NCBI GenBank assembly: GCA_029448655.1
Contig: JACCLO010000011.1
Span: forward strand, 2,914,001-2,978,000
Reading direction: 5' to 3'
From: Wolfiporia cocos
Taxonomy: Eukaryota; Basidiomycota; Agaricomycetes; Polyporales; Phaeolaceae
DNA: 64,000 bases
Shown one piece after another: positions 34,830 through 45,855 of the stretch. The position numbers and the translations under genes were made by a program. The notes under the pieces are model-generated. The model saw only the letters and a list, made by a program, of their open reading frames with translations. It was not told where the DNA came from and did no database searches. Within the stretch, counting starts at the first letter, position 1. Each line of letters begins with the position of its first letter.

Positions 34830-36395
34830 TCAACGCCAATCACCGGCTCTTCCGTAGTTCCGCCCTCCTCTTGTGATTTGCAAATCTCGGCAACATTGGT
34901 GAGCTGATGACCACCAGAACAGACAGCGCATAACGTCTGCGTTAAAATATGCTCTTCCGCTTCCCTCGACATGAATGTTCTGTTGTTGAAGCTCATCAAT
35001 ACTGAGTTCGCGTATCTGTTTCACGCATGAGCTTGAGTTTGTATAAGAGATGAACGCTTTTTTACTGATAAATGCTTACAATTTAGGCATTATGAGCATT
35101 CTACGCCAACAGATTATCAAGTGTCGAGCGCCAATTGTCCTGACAATAAGACTCACGGGATAGCAGCTAAATCTGTTTTCTATCACCCAATGATTAAAAC
35201 GTATCGTAAAAGGCTGAGTTACTTACATATTCTGCAATAATGAATACTAAAGCTAGTAGGGCAACACTCACTATGGACCATGTATAATCAGTGGATCATT
35301 GCACATCGTGAATATGCAGCCATAGACGCACCAGTCAAACATCCCGTCTCAATCGCCATTGCGATCAGGCGATGGACGAGCTGGTTTGTTTGGCGATATA
35401 CAGTCCTCATTTTCCGTAGCTGCAGAATATAAGACAACGCCCTGGTGAGCCGATATGAGGGATGCGACTAACGCATATAGTCATCGATGTCGCAATCAGC
35501 AAATCAGCCACAGTGCTCCCTCCGAACCACACCTACCATAATTTCAGACTGCTTAGGCGAGGAGAGCTTTTGTAGATCACCTACTTCAATCGCTTTGGCG
35601 TACACAATCTGACTCTTGATTGATTGGGGGTTCTGCATTTGCTGTGAGTACGTCTGTCAGCTGTGCACATCGTCACCCTGTCAGATCTCATACCATCAGG
35701 GATATAGAGCCTATTATCCCGGCGGATGTTCCCACTACTGCCAGCTGCAATACAATTCATCGGTTAAAATGTTCACTTCGCGTGCATCGACTTACTAGGG
35801 TGATTGAACCTGCCAGATATTTTGAGTTTGACAATCGAAAGATTCTCCATGCATAAAAACACTGTACGGTGCCGGACTCAACTGCAGACATGAAGAACAC
35901 ACTGAACCATGCGAAAGGATAATGTACTGGCACCACTTCGACTTCGCTCCCGAGGCCATAGATGATCTTGAAAGCATCCACCGTCACAAGCGCAGTCTGC
36001 ACCCATTCAAATATGCACAGCGCATATACTATTGTCAAATAATCATAATGGTATACGAGAAAGATGTACATCGAACGTACCGAAGCACTTCTGTATGAGG
36101 GTATCCTTCCTGGAAGATTGATAGTAATAGTCTGATGGGTTTCACTTATCAGATCGCCATCCGTCAGCGTTATTTTGCTTAGGGACTCACAAGCTTGAAC
36201 ACTGAGAGCTCCCTGTAAGCACCAGTTGAATAGAAGGCCCAAGATCTACCAGCGTGCCATCGGTATTAGGTACGAGAGATTGCCGCATTCAGCGGCTTGT
36301 TCTGACCTGTGGGCCCAGTCTGCACCAATCATCCTGTCAGCTTGAGACTGATGGAGCCATAGAGGATGAGAGACTCACGACAGTTCTAAACCCAT
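34830..36395 (-). CDS. DUF6534 family multi-pass membrane protein
   Basis: The family is abundant in Agaricomycetes and its function is unknown. Inferred exons: 36395-36379, a 13-nt micro-exon 36319-36307, 36245-35796 (which may hide an intron), 35744-35694, 35608-35585, 35532-35473, 35419-35332, 35270-35227 and a last exon whose limits are uncertain (to about 34830). Spliced, the start reads MGLELSLGPQILGLLFNWCL. Further typical motifs are IVYALCIFEWVQTALVTVDA, VQCFYAWRIFRLS, VWFGGSTVADLLIATSM, LRKMRTVYRQTNQLVHRLIA and SVALLALVFIIAEY. These give about six or seven membrane segments with the conserved GGS-D and RQT-R features of the family. The extra 35 residues between the first and second hydrophobic segments suggest an undetected in-frame intron. 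Confidence 0.75.
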
Positions 36396-39257
36396 AGTGA
36401 CTAGTATTTCGATGCCTTCGGGAGCGAGGTTCAAATTGAGCTGGGGTCTAGCGTGCCTTTAAGTTTGAATCGGGACAGAGCTATTGCTAATACTTTTTTT
36501 TCCAGAGCATTTATAATGCCTTACGTGTGACATTCATCACACATCGTGCGAAGCTGTATACATGTACAGCTTGGGTCTTCTTTTAGCATCTGTCTATCGA
36601 CCACTGCCTCACTGATAGAAGCGGTGGTCAGGTCCTCACCGCGTTTGCGCGACAGCAAGCTTTAAGCTGCGCTGTTCGTGATTCCCATTCATCGCGACAA
36701 TACACCTAGCGCGATGGTGACTTCTGCGAGTGGATCATCAGGCGAGATTAGACAAACAACGCACTCAGCATCGGATCAATAGATAGGACCCTGCAGTCCC
36801 ACATCAAGTGGACCGGATCATTGCAAGATCCCCCCCTGAAGCTGTATCCATGAAACACAAAGATCGCAGTGCAATGGAGAATACCTCAACTGCTATTGAA
36901 GAAATTCTTAAGTGATGTTCCATATTTGTTTTATAACGTAGCAACAGGCCCGGGTTTATACATATTGCAGGAGATAGAAGACCGCAGATGGCGCTGTCAT
37001 AATCTGATGTTCCGAGCAAATGAGGAATTGGACCTCCTCATGGGTCAGAAAGCTATGACCTCCCCAGTCTGTAATTTCGGTACATATTTATTGAGCTGGG
37101 GTGCAGGGTAAGGCAAATTGCAAGTGGCGAGTGATTAACTAGAATCGACAAATTAGAATTCAAGCAGCAAGGAGAAAGGTAGGTCCATCTGAACAGAGAG
37201 AAAGAAACAGACTACTGCATTATCTGAGCACTCCACATCCCGCCCCTTGGATAACGGTTTCTTGTAAGGATTTAGCATTGGGGTGGCATCATGGCAACAA
37301 TATCCACAAGCTAGATAGAACTAGTGGTGATCTGATCTTGATTTTCTGAGAAATAGCTCTTCTTCCTTTCCCAACAAACCTGAAATTCTAAATTGTGTGC
37401 AGAGCTGATTTTACATGCCCTGGAAGAGCAAATGCGCATGTATCACGGAGCATAGTCACGACAACTGGGATGGGCCATTGTCATATCCTGACCTGTTCGT
37501 CATGGGGATGGCGACGACAGGATAGTTTCCCAGGACCCTCACACTCGAGGATATGCTGAAGTCGTACTCACCCGCCCTCTGCGACATTACCGCTTTATTA
37601 ATAGCGGATTAGGACGGTGTTATCGTACCTATTGTTCCACGAAACCCCAATGAGTGAGATAGGCGCAGACAAGTATCATGACTTGCAGTGTTGTCAACAT
37701 CGGCGTATTATGAGAGCGCGCTGTCAGCATAACTCTAAGGTGGCAGAGATAATTTACGAGCCTGCGCTCAAGTTGCTGGAAGGCGAATTTAGCACGACAT
37801 ACAAAGCTTGTTGCGCAATATATTGCCTTCGCTCTGGCAATATGCGCGAAAGACAGTATGGTAACGCCAACTACGTACCGTACAACTCCCGTGAGTTAAT
37901 GTCACTTTAAGCATCACGACATGGCATACCAGTCACGCATTCGGTTTCAAATGCTATTACAATCAGATTATCAATCCAGATGTCCATACGACGATGTCCC
38001 GTTTCTCTTTGAGTAGTTGTTGGCGAAATTAGATACGTACCAATTACTGGCTATTAGCATATCGCTTACAATCGCGATCATACAGATCGCAATCCATCGG
38101 TGATTGTATTCTCTGTGAGCCAGAGCTGGCGTGCCTATGAGGTAGAAGACGTAATGGAGCCGCGGAGGCTTACTAGGCTGATACTTACAGAACTGGAAAA
38201 GTAACAATTGCATATATCTGGAATGAGGTCGCACCGTGAAAAAACTGGTCAGCAAACTGACGTACAGACAATCTCTATGATTATAAGTCTACATCGCATC
38301 TCGAGATGGGCGCATATAGAATGATCGCATCCAAGAACATCGAGGCCCAGCCTCAATTCCTCTTCGATGCCATGTACACATGCCCAGCGTTGCCACGGGC
38401 TTCCAGACTTGCAAGGAGTCTTCTGGAACTACCCGAAGATGAACATCTCATCGGCCTGGCTCTTTGCATTTCCATCAGCCCCGGTGATTTCCACTAACAG
38501 GATCAGGCAATCGAGGCAAAAGGTGCGCTGCATTGTACAGAGAGCTCTGTGCAGTCTTCCCATCAGAGATCGCGTGGACGGACGAACGATGATCTAGTCG
38601 CTATTTTCCTTTTCCACAAGCTCGAAGAGGACACTCATGAGACGTACCGTGTCTTAAGCGTCTGCGACGGCTCACTTTCAAGCTCTCTTCGCGACAGTAT
38701 ATTGCGAGTTTCTTCGGTGATAATAACAGCATATCTGCAGCATATTAACACAAATCGAAAAGTGGTATATCGGGCGGAGTTACCGCGTCCACCATTTCGA
38801 TCGTCATATCCATACGATTCTCGAAGCTCACGCCATACTTGTAGGCGGGCTCAGTTTCCATGACAAAGCCATGCGGCAGTTGTCCGCACGCATAAAGTAT
38901 TTCAATCACATCGAAGTCAGCATGGATAATCTTCTTCGTCGCACTTGCAATGATCAGAATCTCTGACAGAGAGGTCGGGGTCGCCTCTCGCTCTGGTTTG
39001 AATATGCTATAGGGGCCGTTCACTGTGCCGTTGATGAGACTGACTCGGAAATGCTCACCACGTCCATCGTGCTACGTGAACACAGCCAACAGCATGTGCA
39101 TAATGTGATACAGAAATGTCGCAGTCGATATCGGAATCCTATCTTTGCAATATACCGCTCAGCAAAAGCGCCGAAGAACGGCTTTGTAGGCGTTTATTTG
39201 CGTTGCGAAGTAGCTGCCACATTACGCCACATGCGCTCTGTGACGGATCCGTCCATT
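36396..39257. other. Gene-poor stretch, about 2.9 kb
   Basis: No complete gene. Short frames with a membrane-protein flavour occur (for example plus-strand 38400-38510, containing VFWNYPKMNISSAWLFAF, and a 92-codon minus-strand frame at 39023-38745), but they connect to nothing and may be gene remnants. Confidence 0.4.
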
Positions 39258-40159
39258 ATGTCTCCAGCTCAGACTTCATCTATACTGCCCGCCAGTGCTG
39301 GGATCTACTATATAACTAATTTGCATAGCAAGGCTGCGTTAGAAGTATTTGACGTGCCTGAAGGTGACCTACGAGTGGTAACAGCTCCCTTGTGCATGAA
39401 GTCCAGTCAGCAGGTGCGGATGTAATTCATGTACGCTCTGCAGATCGCTCAGCTGTATTGATGACCAATGGAAAGTGATACCAGCAGAAAAGGGCTATAT
39501 CATCCAGAGCATGAATCCTCATCAAAAGGGCTGTTGTATATGACAATGCAGACCGTTGGGGACAACGAGAAAGTGATAGTTACCCCATACCTCACAGTAT
39601 GGGACATTCAACCCGATACAGTGACCGACTACCCTGACATCGTACGGTATGCTCTCTTCTTTGACTGCAATTGTCTCTGAACGATATACGATGCGAACCT
39701 TTCTAAAATCTCATACATATTTCCAGGTTCCACTGGCCAACTACTGAATTTGTCCTGGATATTGGCGGGGAACCCGTTCCGGAGAGCGAGGTGCGTGATA
39801 CTTCCTTTGTTGCGATCTATCCGTCTAACATAATACCAATCATACTAATGCAGGTCTTCGTGAAGGGCTTTGAACGGGGTTGGTGGTGTCAGAAGTGGAG
39901 ATTAACACGCTGCGAAACGCTGCCCGTGGTCAACAGTTCGGCTCACGCCGGGATCCTGGAGGCAGGTACCTCAACGCAGAGTGTCTCTCAACCCACTGTG
40001 TCCGAGACTGTGCTGGTAACGGAAGATGCCAACTTTATCACCACCACGCGCACGAAGACGACGGTGACGACGGTACCCACAATCACGAAACGGCCGCGCT
40101 TGTGGACAGGTTCGGATACAGCTTCAGAGGCGGCCACAGAGACACAGATTGGCGACTGA
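39258..40159 (+). pseudogene. Beta-trefoil (ricin-B-like) lectin gene, probably inactivated
   Basis: Exon 1 (39258-39413) encodes MSPAQTSSILPASAGIYYI and ends LCMKSSQQ at a GTGCGG donor. Next comes a readable QWKVIPAEKGYIIQSMNP, then, in another frame, KGLLYMTMQTVGDNEKVIVT and PYLTVWDIQPDTVTDYPDIV. After two further introns come FHWPTTEFVLDIGG and RGWWCQKWRLTRCET, then a Ser/Thr-rich tail to a stop at 40159. The repeated W/Q-W spacing and the IYYI...L-D pattern fit a three-unit trefoil. Two faults: the acceptor expected just before TGG at about 39470 reads CAA instead of CAG (both related copies have AG there), and a +1 shift is needed near 39520. An alternative acceptor (CCAGAG at about 39506) would skip both faults but lose the first W segment. 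Confidence 0.6.
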
Positions 40160-40519
40160 TTAGAGCTACGCTCTCATCTATTCGACTTTTTAGCGATTTG
40201 AACTACATATGTACTACGAGATCAATCGATCAAGTGTCGCGAAGTGCTGCTACGCATGAATGTACACTGCGCCTTGCGCCGCACGGTCATTGTGGCGCGA
40301 TCCGTCAGTCTAAGACTGAACGCATGTTCGTCAGAGTGCAAAGCCTCCGCACCCCTCTTAAGTCACGCAGCTTGTGTGACATGGTAATACACGAAAACCT
40401 GTTGGCGCATGATTCTGCGCAGATGACTGGTCAGTACAAGTGCACGCTACGGTGCTAATTACGGCCCGTGTCTGTAAAGTTCCAGTCACTGAGCAAGTTA
40501 GTCTGCGAAATGGGTCTCT
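40160..40519. other. Short intergenic stretch before the second duplicated segment
   Basis: 360 bp with no recognised gene. Confidence 0.4.
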
Positions 40520-41960
40520 ATAAAGCATTTAGAACGTGTCCAGTCTCTCTATTTCCCACTCACCATCACTCTTGAGTACACGGGGATTATCTGCGCTGCA
40601 TGCTGGTGGTGTCTACTATGTGAAAGGCGATACCACACTGGAGCTGATCGATGTGGCTGGCGGACAATTTCATGTAGTCGGAAGCCTGCTGCACATGAAA
40701 CATAGCCAGTAGGTGTGCATCACGTCGAGTAATCATGACCCGGAATGACTCAAGGTTGCTGATCTATAGTGGAAGCTGGTTTCTGCGGGGAGAGGGGATA
40801 TGATTGTACCAAACTTCATGAAGCCAACATCGAGTGGCCTATTGTATATAGACAATGAGGCCAGGGATTCTAACTGAAGGGGATCTGACTGTAATATTCA
40901 GCCGAATTCTTCTTGTTGTGATAGAGCTGTTCGGTATGTATCGCATGCATTAACACCATCATGTTCAGCATTGATAGTGAAATCGATCGCTGCGGACTTC
41001 TGGCTGTATTCCACCTCATAGATTCAATTATTCAACTAATGACTTCATGCCGAGCCTTGCATATTGGCCTCGAAGTCAGAGAAGCAGCTCCATTGCACCA
41101 TAGATAATGCTCAAGCCCACTGAATGAATAACGTGTGAAGGTCTATGTGAGTTTGTCAGAAACCACTCTATTTAACACTGGAAGTTGATACTCTACAAGA
41201 CCCCGCTGGGCCCCTCGAGGCCCACGCAGTCAACTCAGGGCATCTCTCCAAAGCCCATTGTCTCCGCTTCGGTGCTTGTTCCCGAAGACAGGGACTTCGC
41301 CACGACAGAGACTAAATTACGATGATCACCAAACCCCATGATTTTCAGCGGGTTCGGACATTCATTCAACGTTTGTCCCGGAAGCAGGTACGGAGAACCG
41401 CTTTGGAGAGTGAGATTCAAATGCTGCGATCTCTCCCTTCGTGCTCATTAATATATGAGCGTCGAAGTTATGATCAAAGTATGCTAAGGAAATGACATGG
41501 TGGAACCCTCAATCTGGCCCGTGCAGCACAAACAGCAGTCAAATTTGATGGAGCTATCATGATGCACAAGATGCGGTGCCCATACTCAACAACAGCTATC
41601 GGCAGCTGCATAACCTATAGTGGCGTTTTTGTCGATTTCAGAATTTCGCCCAACATGATCGCATATCTAATGCGCCTCAAGTCATATTCTAGATATAACC
41701 GCTGTAGTCTTTCTTGCGAAGTTCGAGCTGCGGCAGAAGAACCTCAGCGAACACTCTAGGAGTATAGTAAGCACGCACCAAATGGTGGGTGTGCAGTTTT
41801 GCAAGCTCTGAATGTATGCCATACAAGCACACGCAGAACGTTTGAGAGCTGATCTATTTCGACGAGTTACATCTAACACGAATTCGGCGTGGCGCGTTGC
41901 AATCTTCATTCTCCATGCCACGGCTTGCATGTGCTCCATTGTCGGATATCTTACTTTATG
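40520..41960 (+). repeat. Segmental duplication, copy 2 (direct match to 24107-26350)
   Basis: Closely matches 24107-26350 over about 1.4 kb but lacks the inverted-repeat element at 24437-25014 and the GC-rich insert at 25830-26070. It ends directly beside the F-box gene, which is inverted relative to the order in copy 1. Confidence 0.85.
40560..41330 (+). pseudogene. Decayed beta-trefoil lectin copy without the mobile element
   Basis: The frame AGGVYYVKGDTTLELIDVAG and SLLHMKHSQ (about 40590-40710) ends in TAG where a donor site is expected. After an AG|TGG acceptor it continues WKLVSAGRGDMIV. The C-terminal part at about 41180-41330 reads HWKLILYKTPLGPSRPTQS and VSASVLVPEDRDFATTETK. Both terminal parts stay in frame with the copy at 24107, so the two shared coding history, but the middle unit is unreadable. 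The functional assignment rests on alignment with the gene at 39258. Confidence 0.6.
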
Positions 41961-42036
41961 TAGACCATCATTCTGATGGTCTATGAAAATGTAATTCACT
42001 CCCCTAAGCTATTCCAAAGGATATCAGCACTTAGCT
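41331..42036. other. Duplicated non-coding sequence and 3' flank of the F-box gene
   Basis: Matches 25531-26350 up to about 41960. After a short junction, the segment shared in inverted form with 21997-23940 begins (about 41990). Confidence 0.6.
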
Positions 42037-44164
42037 TCAGTATATGGCCTCCTCTCGTATGACTATACCCTGATCCGTGCTAAAGAACAGAATTCCTCTA
42101 GCACTGGTCCGTGGCATGTGTGACCGTATATAGCGGCACAGTGATCGCGAATAACAGGACTCCTCATTGTGATACACTGAAACGCCCCCGTCGATCTCCC
42201 CAACGACCGCTAGACAATTTCCAGTCTCCAAGAGTCTGTTGATCTCTCGCGCATACTTTGTGAGCTTCAGCACCCATCGTACTGATATTAGGTCTGAAAA
42301 TTGAGCTTTGCACAGTATATCATCTAGGTTCTGGAAGGCTTGGTCGTCCACATCACTCGTGAACCATTCAGTATTGCGAGGTTTGGGAGTGCACCAGATG
42401 GTCATGGTAATGTGGGTCATCGAAGGCGAAGTGAAACCAGCGAATGCTCGAGAGATGGCTGAATCGTCTTCTCTGCTGCTTGTTCTCGGCTTGCTAGGGT
42501 CAATGTGGGTAAACATACGGAGGTTAGTGTTCTCGGACATGTCAAGAAAACAGCCTGGCCACCATTTCATTTATTAGTTGTATGCAGTATGATGACGTGA
42601 TGGACATACTCTTTCCATCTGAGGTGCAGTGATGAGGCACATTCTCGACATGAACTTCATACAGTCCCACAGATTGTAGGTGTTTCCCTGCTCTTTTGAA
42701 CAGCCGATTCAGTAGGCACCAGTGCAGGTCCAAATTGACACGGCAATCGGAGGCCGTGAACTGCTTGAGAGGGATTGTGTCGGCACATATCGCAAGAAGT
42801 AGGTCCACGAATCCTCCGACCTTGACTCTTCGGATACTCACAACCTGCAGGTTACTCAGCTTAGCTGATGTCTCCTGGGGCTGGATGCTGGACATATCCA
42901 GATTCGAGATCCATCTGAGGTTGGTACAATGCAGGGCTCGAAGGCTTGGAAGAGAGCAGAGTATTTTGCACACTTTACCCCGCGAGCCCACCCTGACGTC
43001 TGATAGATGCAGCTCGCTGACAGAGGAGAATTTGTGGAGATATTGCCAGAAGCCACCTTGCGGCGCAACAAAGAACGAGAAATAAGAGCGCTCGTAGGTA
43101 ATCTCCAATTTCTGCACCTTCTCGGCCAGGGGAGCTGCAAGGCTCTCCAGGACTGTCGTCGCTGGGATAGTGCATATCCTCCGGGGATATCCGACGACGA
43201 TAGCCTCGACATGACGAGCGAGGTTACCCTTCTTTCTCATCAATGTATTGAAGGCCTCTAGTTGCCGAGGATTGCACAAGGCCACCCGACGCACCAGGTT
43301 GCGCTGGCTCATCCTGCAGCAGAAACTACAGGTGAGCGCACAATGACGCAGCGCATTGCGTAAACTCTTGAAGCAGCCGCCACTTTGGTATGTGGTGCAT
43401 GAGACCAGCAAGTCTCCGAGAGCATCTATAATGAGAGCGATGATCTCTGCAGGGAAGCGTGGCAGATTACAATTCCACCGTCGTGGCACGTATAGCTGAT
43501 TGGTTGGGAGACCCCTCGGAAGGGCAGGCTTGCTACCCTGTCGCAGTAATGGTAATGGCTGGATGTCGCTGAGCGGAGGGAGTCGTAGTATGATAGGCAG
43601 CGAGGTAGATGAACGTGAAATTTCGACAAACTCAATACTTGCACTGAAAGGTGGATCCTGAACGGTGAATATATGTGTCCATGGGGATTTCCGGGGCGCA
43701 ATTGGAGAGCAGTCTGTTCCTCTGCATAGGTCATTCAAGGACGATTCGGTCGTGACTGGAGTATTGTTTCTGCGAGACCGTGCAGGGCGAAACTGTAGCC
43801 GATATTTGAAAGGTGGGCTAGATGTGTACGATAGCGCCATCGGGTGAGACAGGCCAAGGGCTGCGGAAAGAGAGCTTCCACGCAAAAACCTCGTCGCGCC
43901 GACTCCAGACAAGGACAGCACATGGGCGGGACACTTCGATGGAAGCTCCGCGGTCTTTGTCGTCGGGATTGCACTTTGGGGATATCCAGAAGCGCAATTC
44001 GCCTCGACTTCGTGGAGCGTGGCGCCCTCTAACAGCGCAGAGTTCGTCAACGAATGACGGGCTGAGGATTCATTGTCCTCCAACACAGGCGAGGCGACAC
44101 CAGCACAACGGTGTTCGAGCCCATCGCCGCGATTCCGATGAGCAGAGAGCTGACGCGAGTCCAT
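42037..44164 (-). CDS. F-box-like protein, complete copy
   Basis: Exon 1 runs from an ATG at 44164 to about 42560 in one open frame of some 535 codons. A short intron of uncertain limits leads to a second frame ending at 42037. After a Ser/Pro-rich N-terminus the segment LPRFPAEIIALIIDALGDLL matches the start of an F-box as found in many basidiomycete proteins. It is followed by LRNALRHCALTCSFCCRMSQ and NLVRRVALCNPRQLEAFNTL, then a long region with leucine-spaced strands (SSVSELHLSDV, LPSLRALHCTNLRW, LSNLQVVSIRRVKVGGF) like a degenerate leucine-rich-repeat array. F-box proteins link targets to SCF ubiquitin ligases; the target here is unknown. The inverted partner at 21997-23885 carries frameshifts. 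Confidence 0.75.
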
Positions 44165-45855
44165 TGATCACCCTATAGAATGCGATATGCCGATATCACG
44201 ATATTGTTGCAGCCACCGATACGCCTTCAGTGAAAACCTGTATCAGCGTACGACACAAGCCGAGTTCGATGTCTGCATACCGTCCCAAGGATGTGAGAGT
44301 TGTTGTGGAGAAAGATGTGTTGTATTAGCGCCGGCGTACAAGTGTGCGGCTTGTGAAGCGCAGAGAAGCACTGCAAAGGGGCGGCGTGCGGCAGCCGCGC
44401 GCTTTGAAGTCATATGAGGTCAGCAAACGCGCCGCAGCGGTCAGATTAAAATGACTTCAAGCACTCATCTATCAATGGGTATCATTTTACAGCCGTATAT
44501 GTGATCCACCAGCCAAGTAGACAATTTGACCGATCTTATCGCGGAGTAGGCGTAGTCAGCTGTGTCCGGGTGAATATTAGAAGACAAAAGTGAGATCACA
44601 TAAAATGCAGCTTTCAGCAATGGAGGAGCATAACCTGTGAATGTAGACGAATACCATATACGTAACACGCTATTCAATCAGCATCAGTTGCAATGCGATT
44701 CTATCTCTCGCAGAGCACGCGGAAGTAGAACTCGCCACTGAACGGTGTTGCGGGCGTCCAGAAATTCGATCGCATGTCTCGATCAGCAAGCATGTTGAGT
44801 CACATGAGCTGCAGCTCTGACTTGCAGCGCTCGCTTCCATCCTGAATCTTTTTTCTCGGGGATGTATCTTCAAGATCCCAAGGCACTCGATGTGCCTCGT
44901 GTGGTACTATACGACCGGACCTTGGCTAGGGCTAACCTTCTACTGGCGCCGGCCGGAACCAGCTTTGCAAGTTCAAGCGATAGCGGTCACTTTATCTGCA
45001 CAAATACTGGGTGTACCAACGTAGTGTGCGACAGCATCAAAAATGGGGGTGGTACCAAAGGAACGATATGAATGAGCACAGGCAATGAGCTCATACCATA
45101 GTCCTGCGCAACCACATGGGTGACACACGGTGACACGTTTTCGTTTCCTTCTTCTCGCGCATGCGCTTGTACTCGAATATGTGCGAAACTGATCCTTATC
45201 CACCCCAATGTTGATATTTCAACTCGCAACTAGTGCTCCAAACTTGTGATAGATGCCCCTGGAGGGGTTCATTTCTCTCGCTTCCTGATGTCCCCAACGT
45301 CATACCCGCCTTAGGACCGCCATAGCTGCATGCTGATGCGGATCTTTGTGCGCCTTACATGCGCAAAGGCGCATCATCGCCACGCCCGATCATGCGCGCA
45401 CATCTCTGCTCGGGACCGTATATTGTGTCCGTATTCCTTTCGGCTTGTATCAGAGAATTCAAACATCTACTCGGCTCATATGCTCTTATCTCCCATTCCT
45501 CGTATTCGCGCTTGAGCAGACTCCCACCCCACCTCACCTACGTCCCGATCGTTTATTTCCCCCCTTCACCGCTTTCACTTCTGCCACTCACCGCAGCCTC
45601 GTGTTTGTGCTTGCGGGCCTCATTGGTGGTGGAAGCAGGACATTCCTCTTCCGCGCAGCTGCAGGCAGTCTGAGTGCCATCGGTGCACGCATGCCACCCT
45701 GGTCGATGCACTCTTGCTTGTCTACAATTGTCGTCTTCGAACTTTTCGCGCTCCCCAGTACATACATAGGGGTACTCAACACAGAATAAAGACAAGGCTT
45801 CAGTGACATACTCGCGGCTTCTGGCCTTCTTACATCCCTTGCTCGCGCGGTCTCT
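44165..45855. other. Divergent intergenic region, about 1.7 kb
   Basis: Contains a short segment (about 44638-44712, minus) shared with 21997-22066, separated here from the rest of the F-box copy by about 750 bp that include the first exon. No other gene recognised. Confidence 0.5.

Noticed and set aside
38306..38600. Plus-strand fragment like the end of a multi-pass membrane protein
   Set aside because: One short hydrophobic stretch with no connected exons; too little to call a gene or a family.
38745..39023. 92-codon minus-strand frame upstream of the lectin gene
   Set aside because: Protein-like composition but no recognised family and no supporting splice structure.
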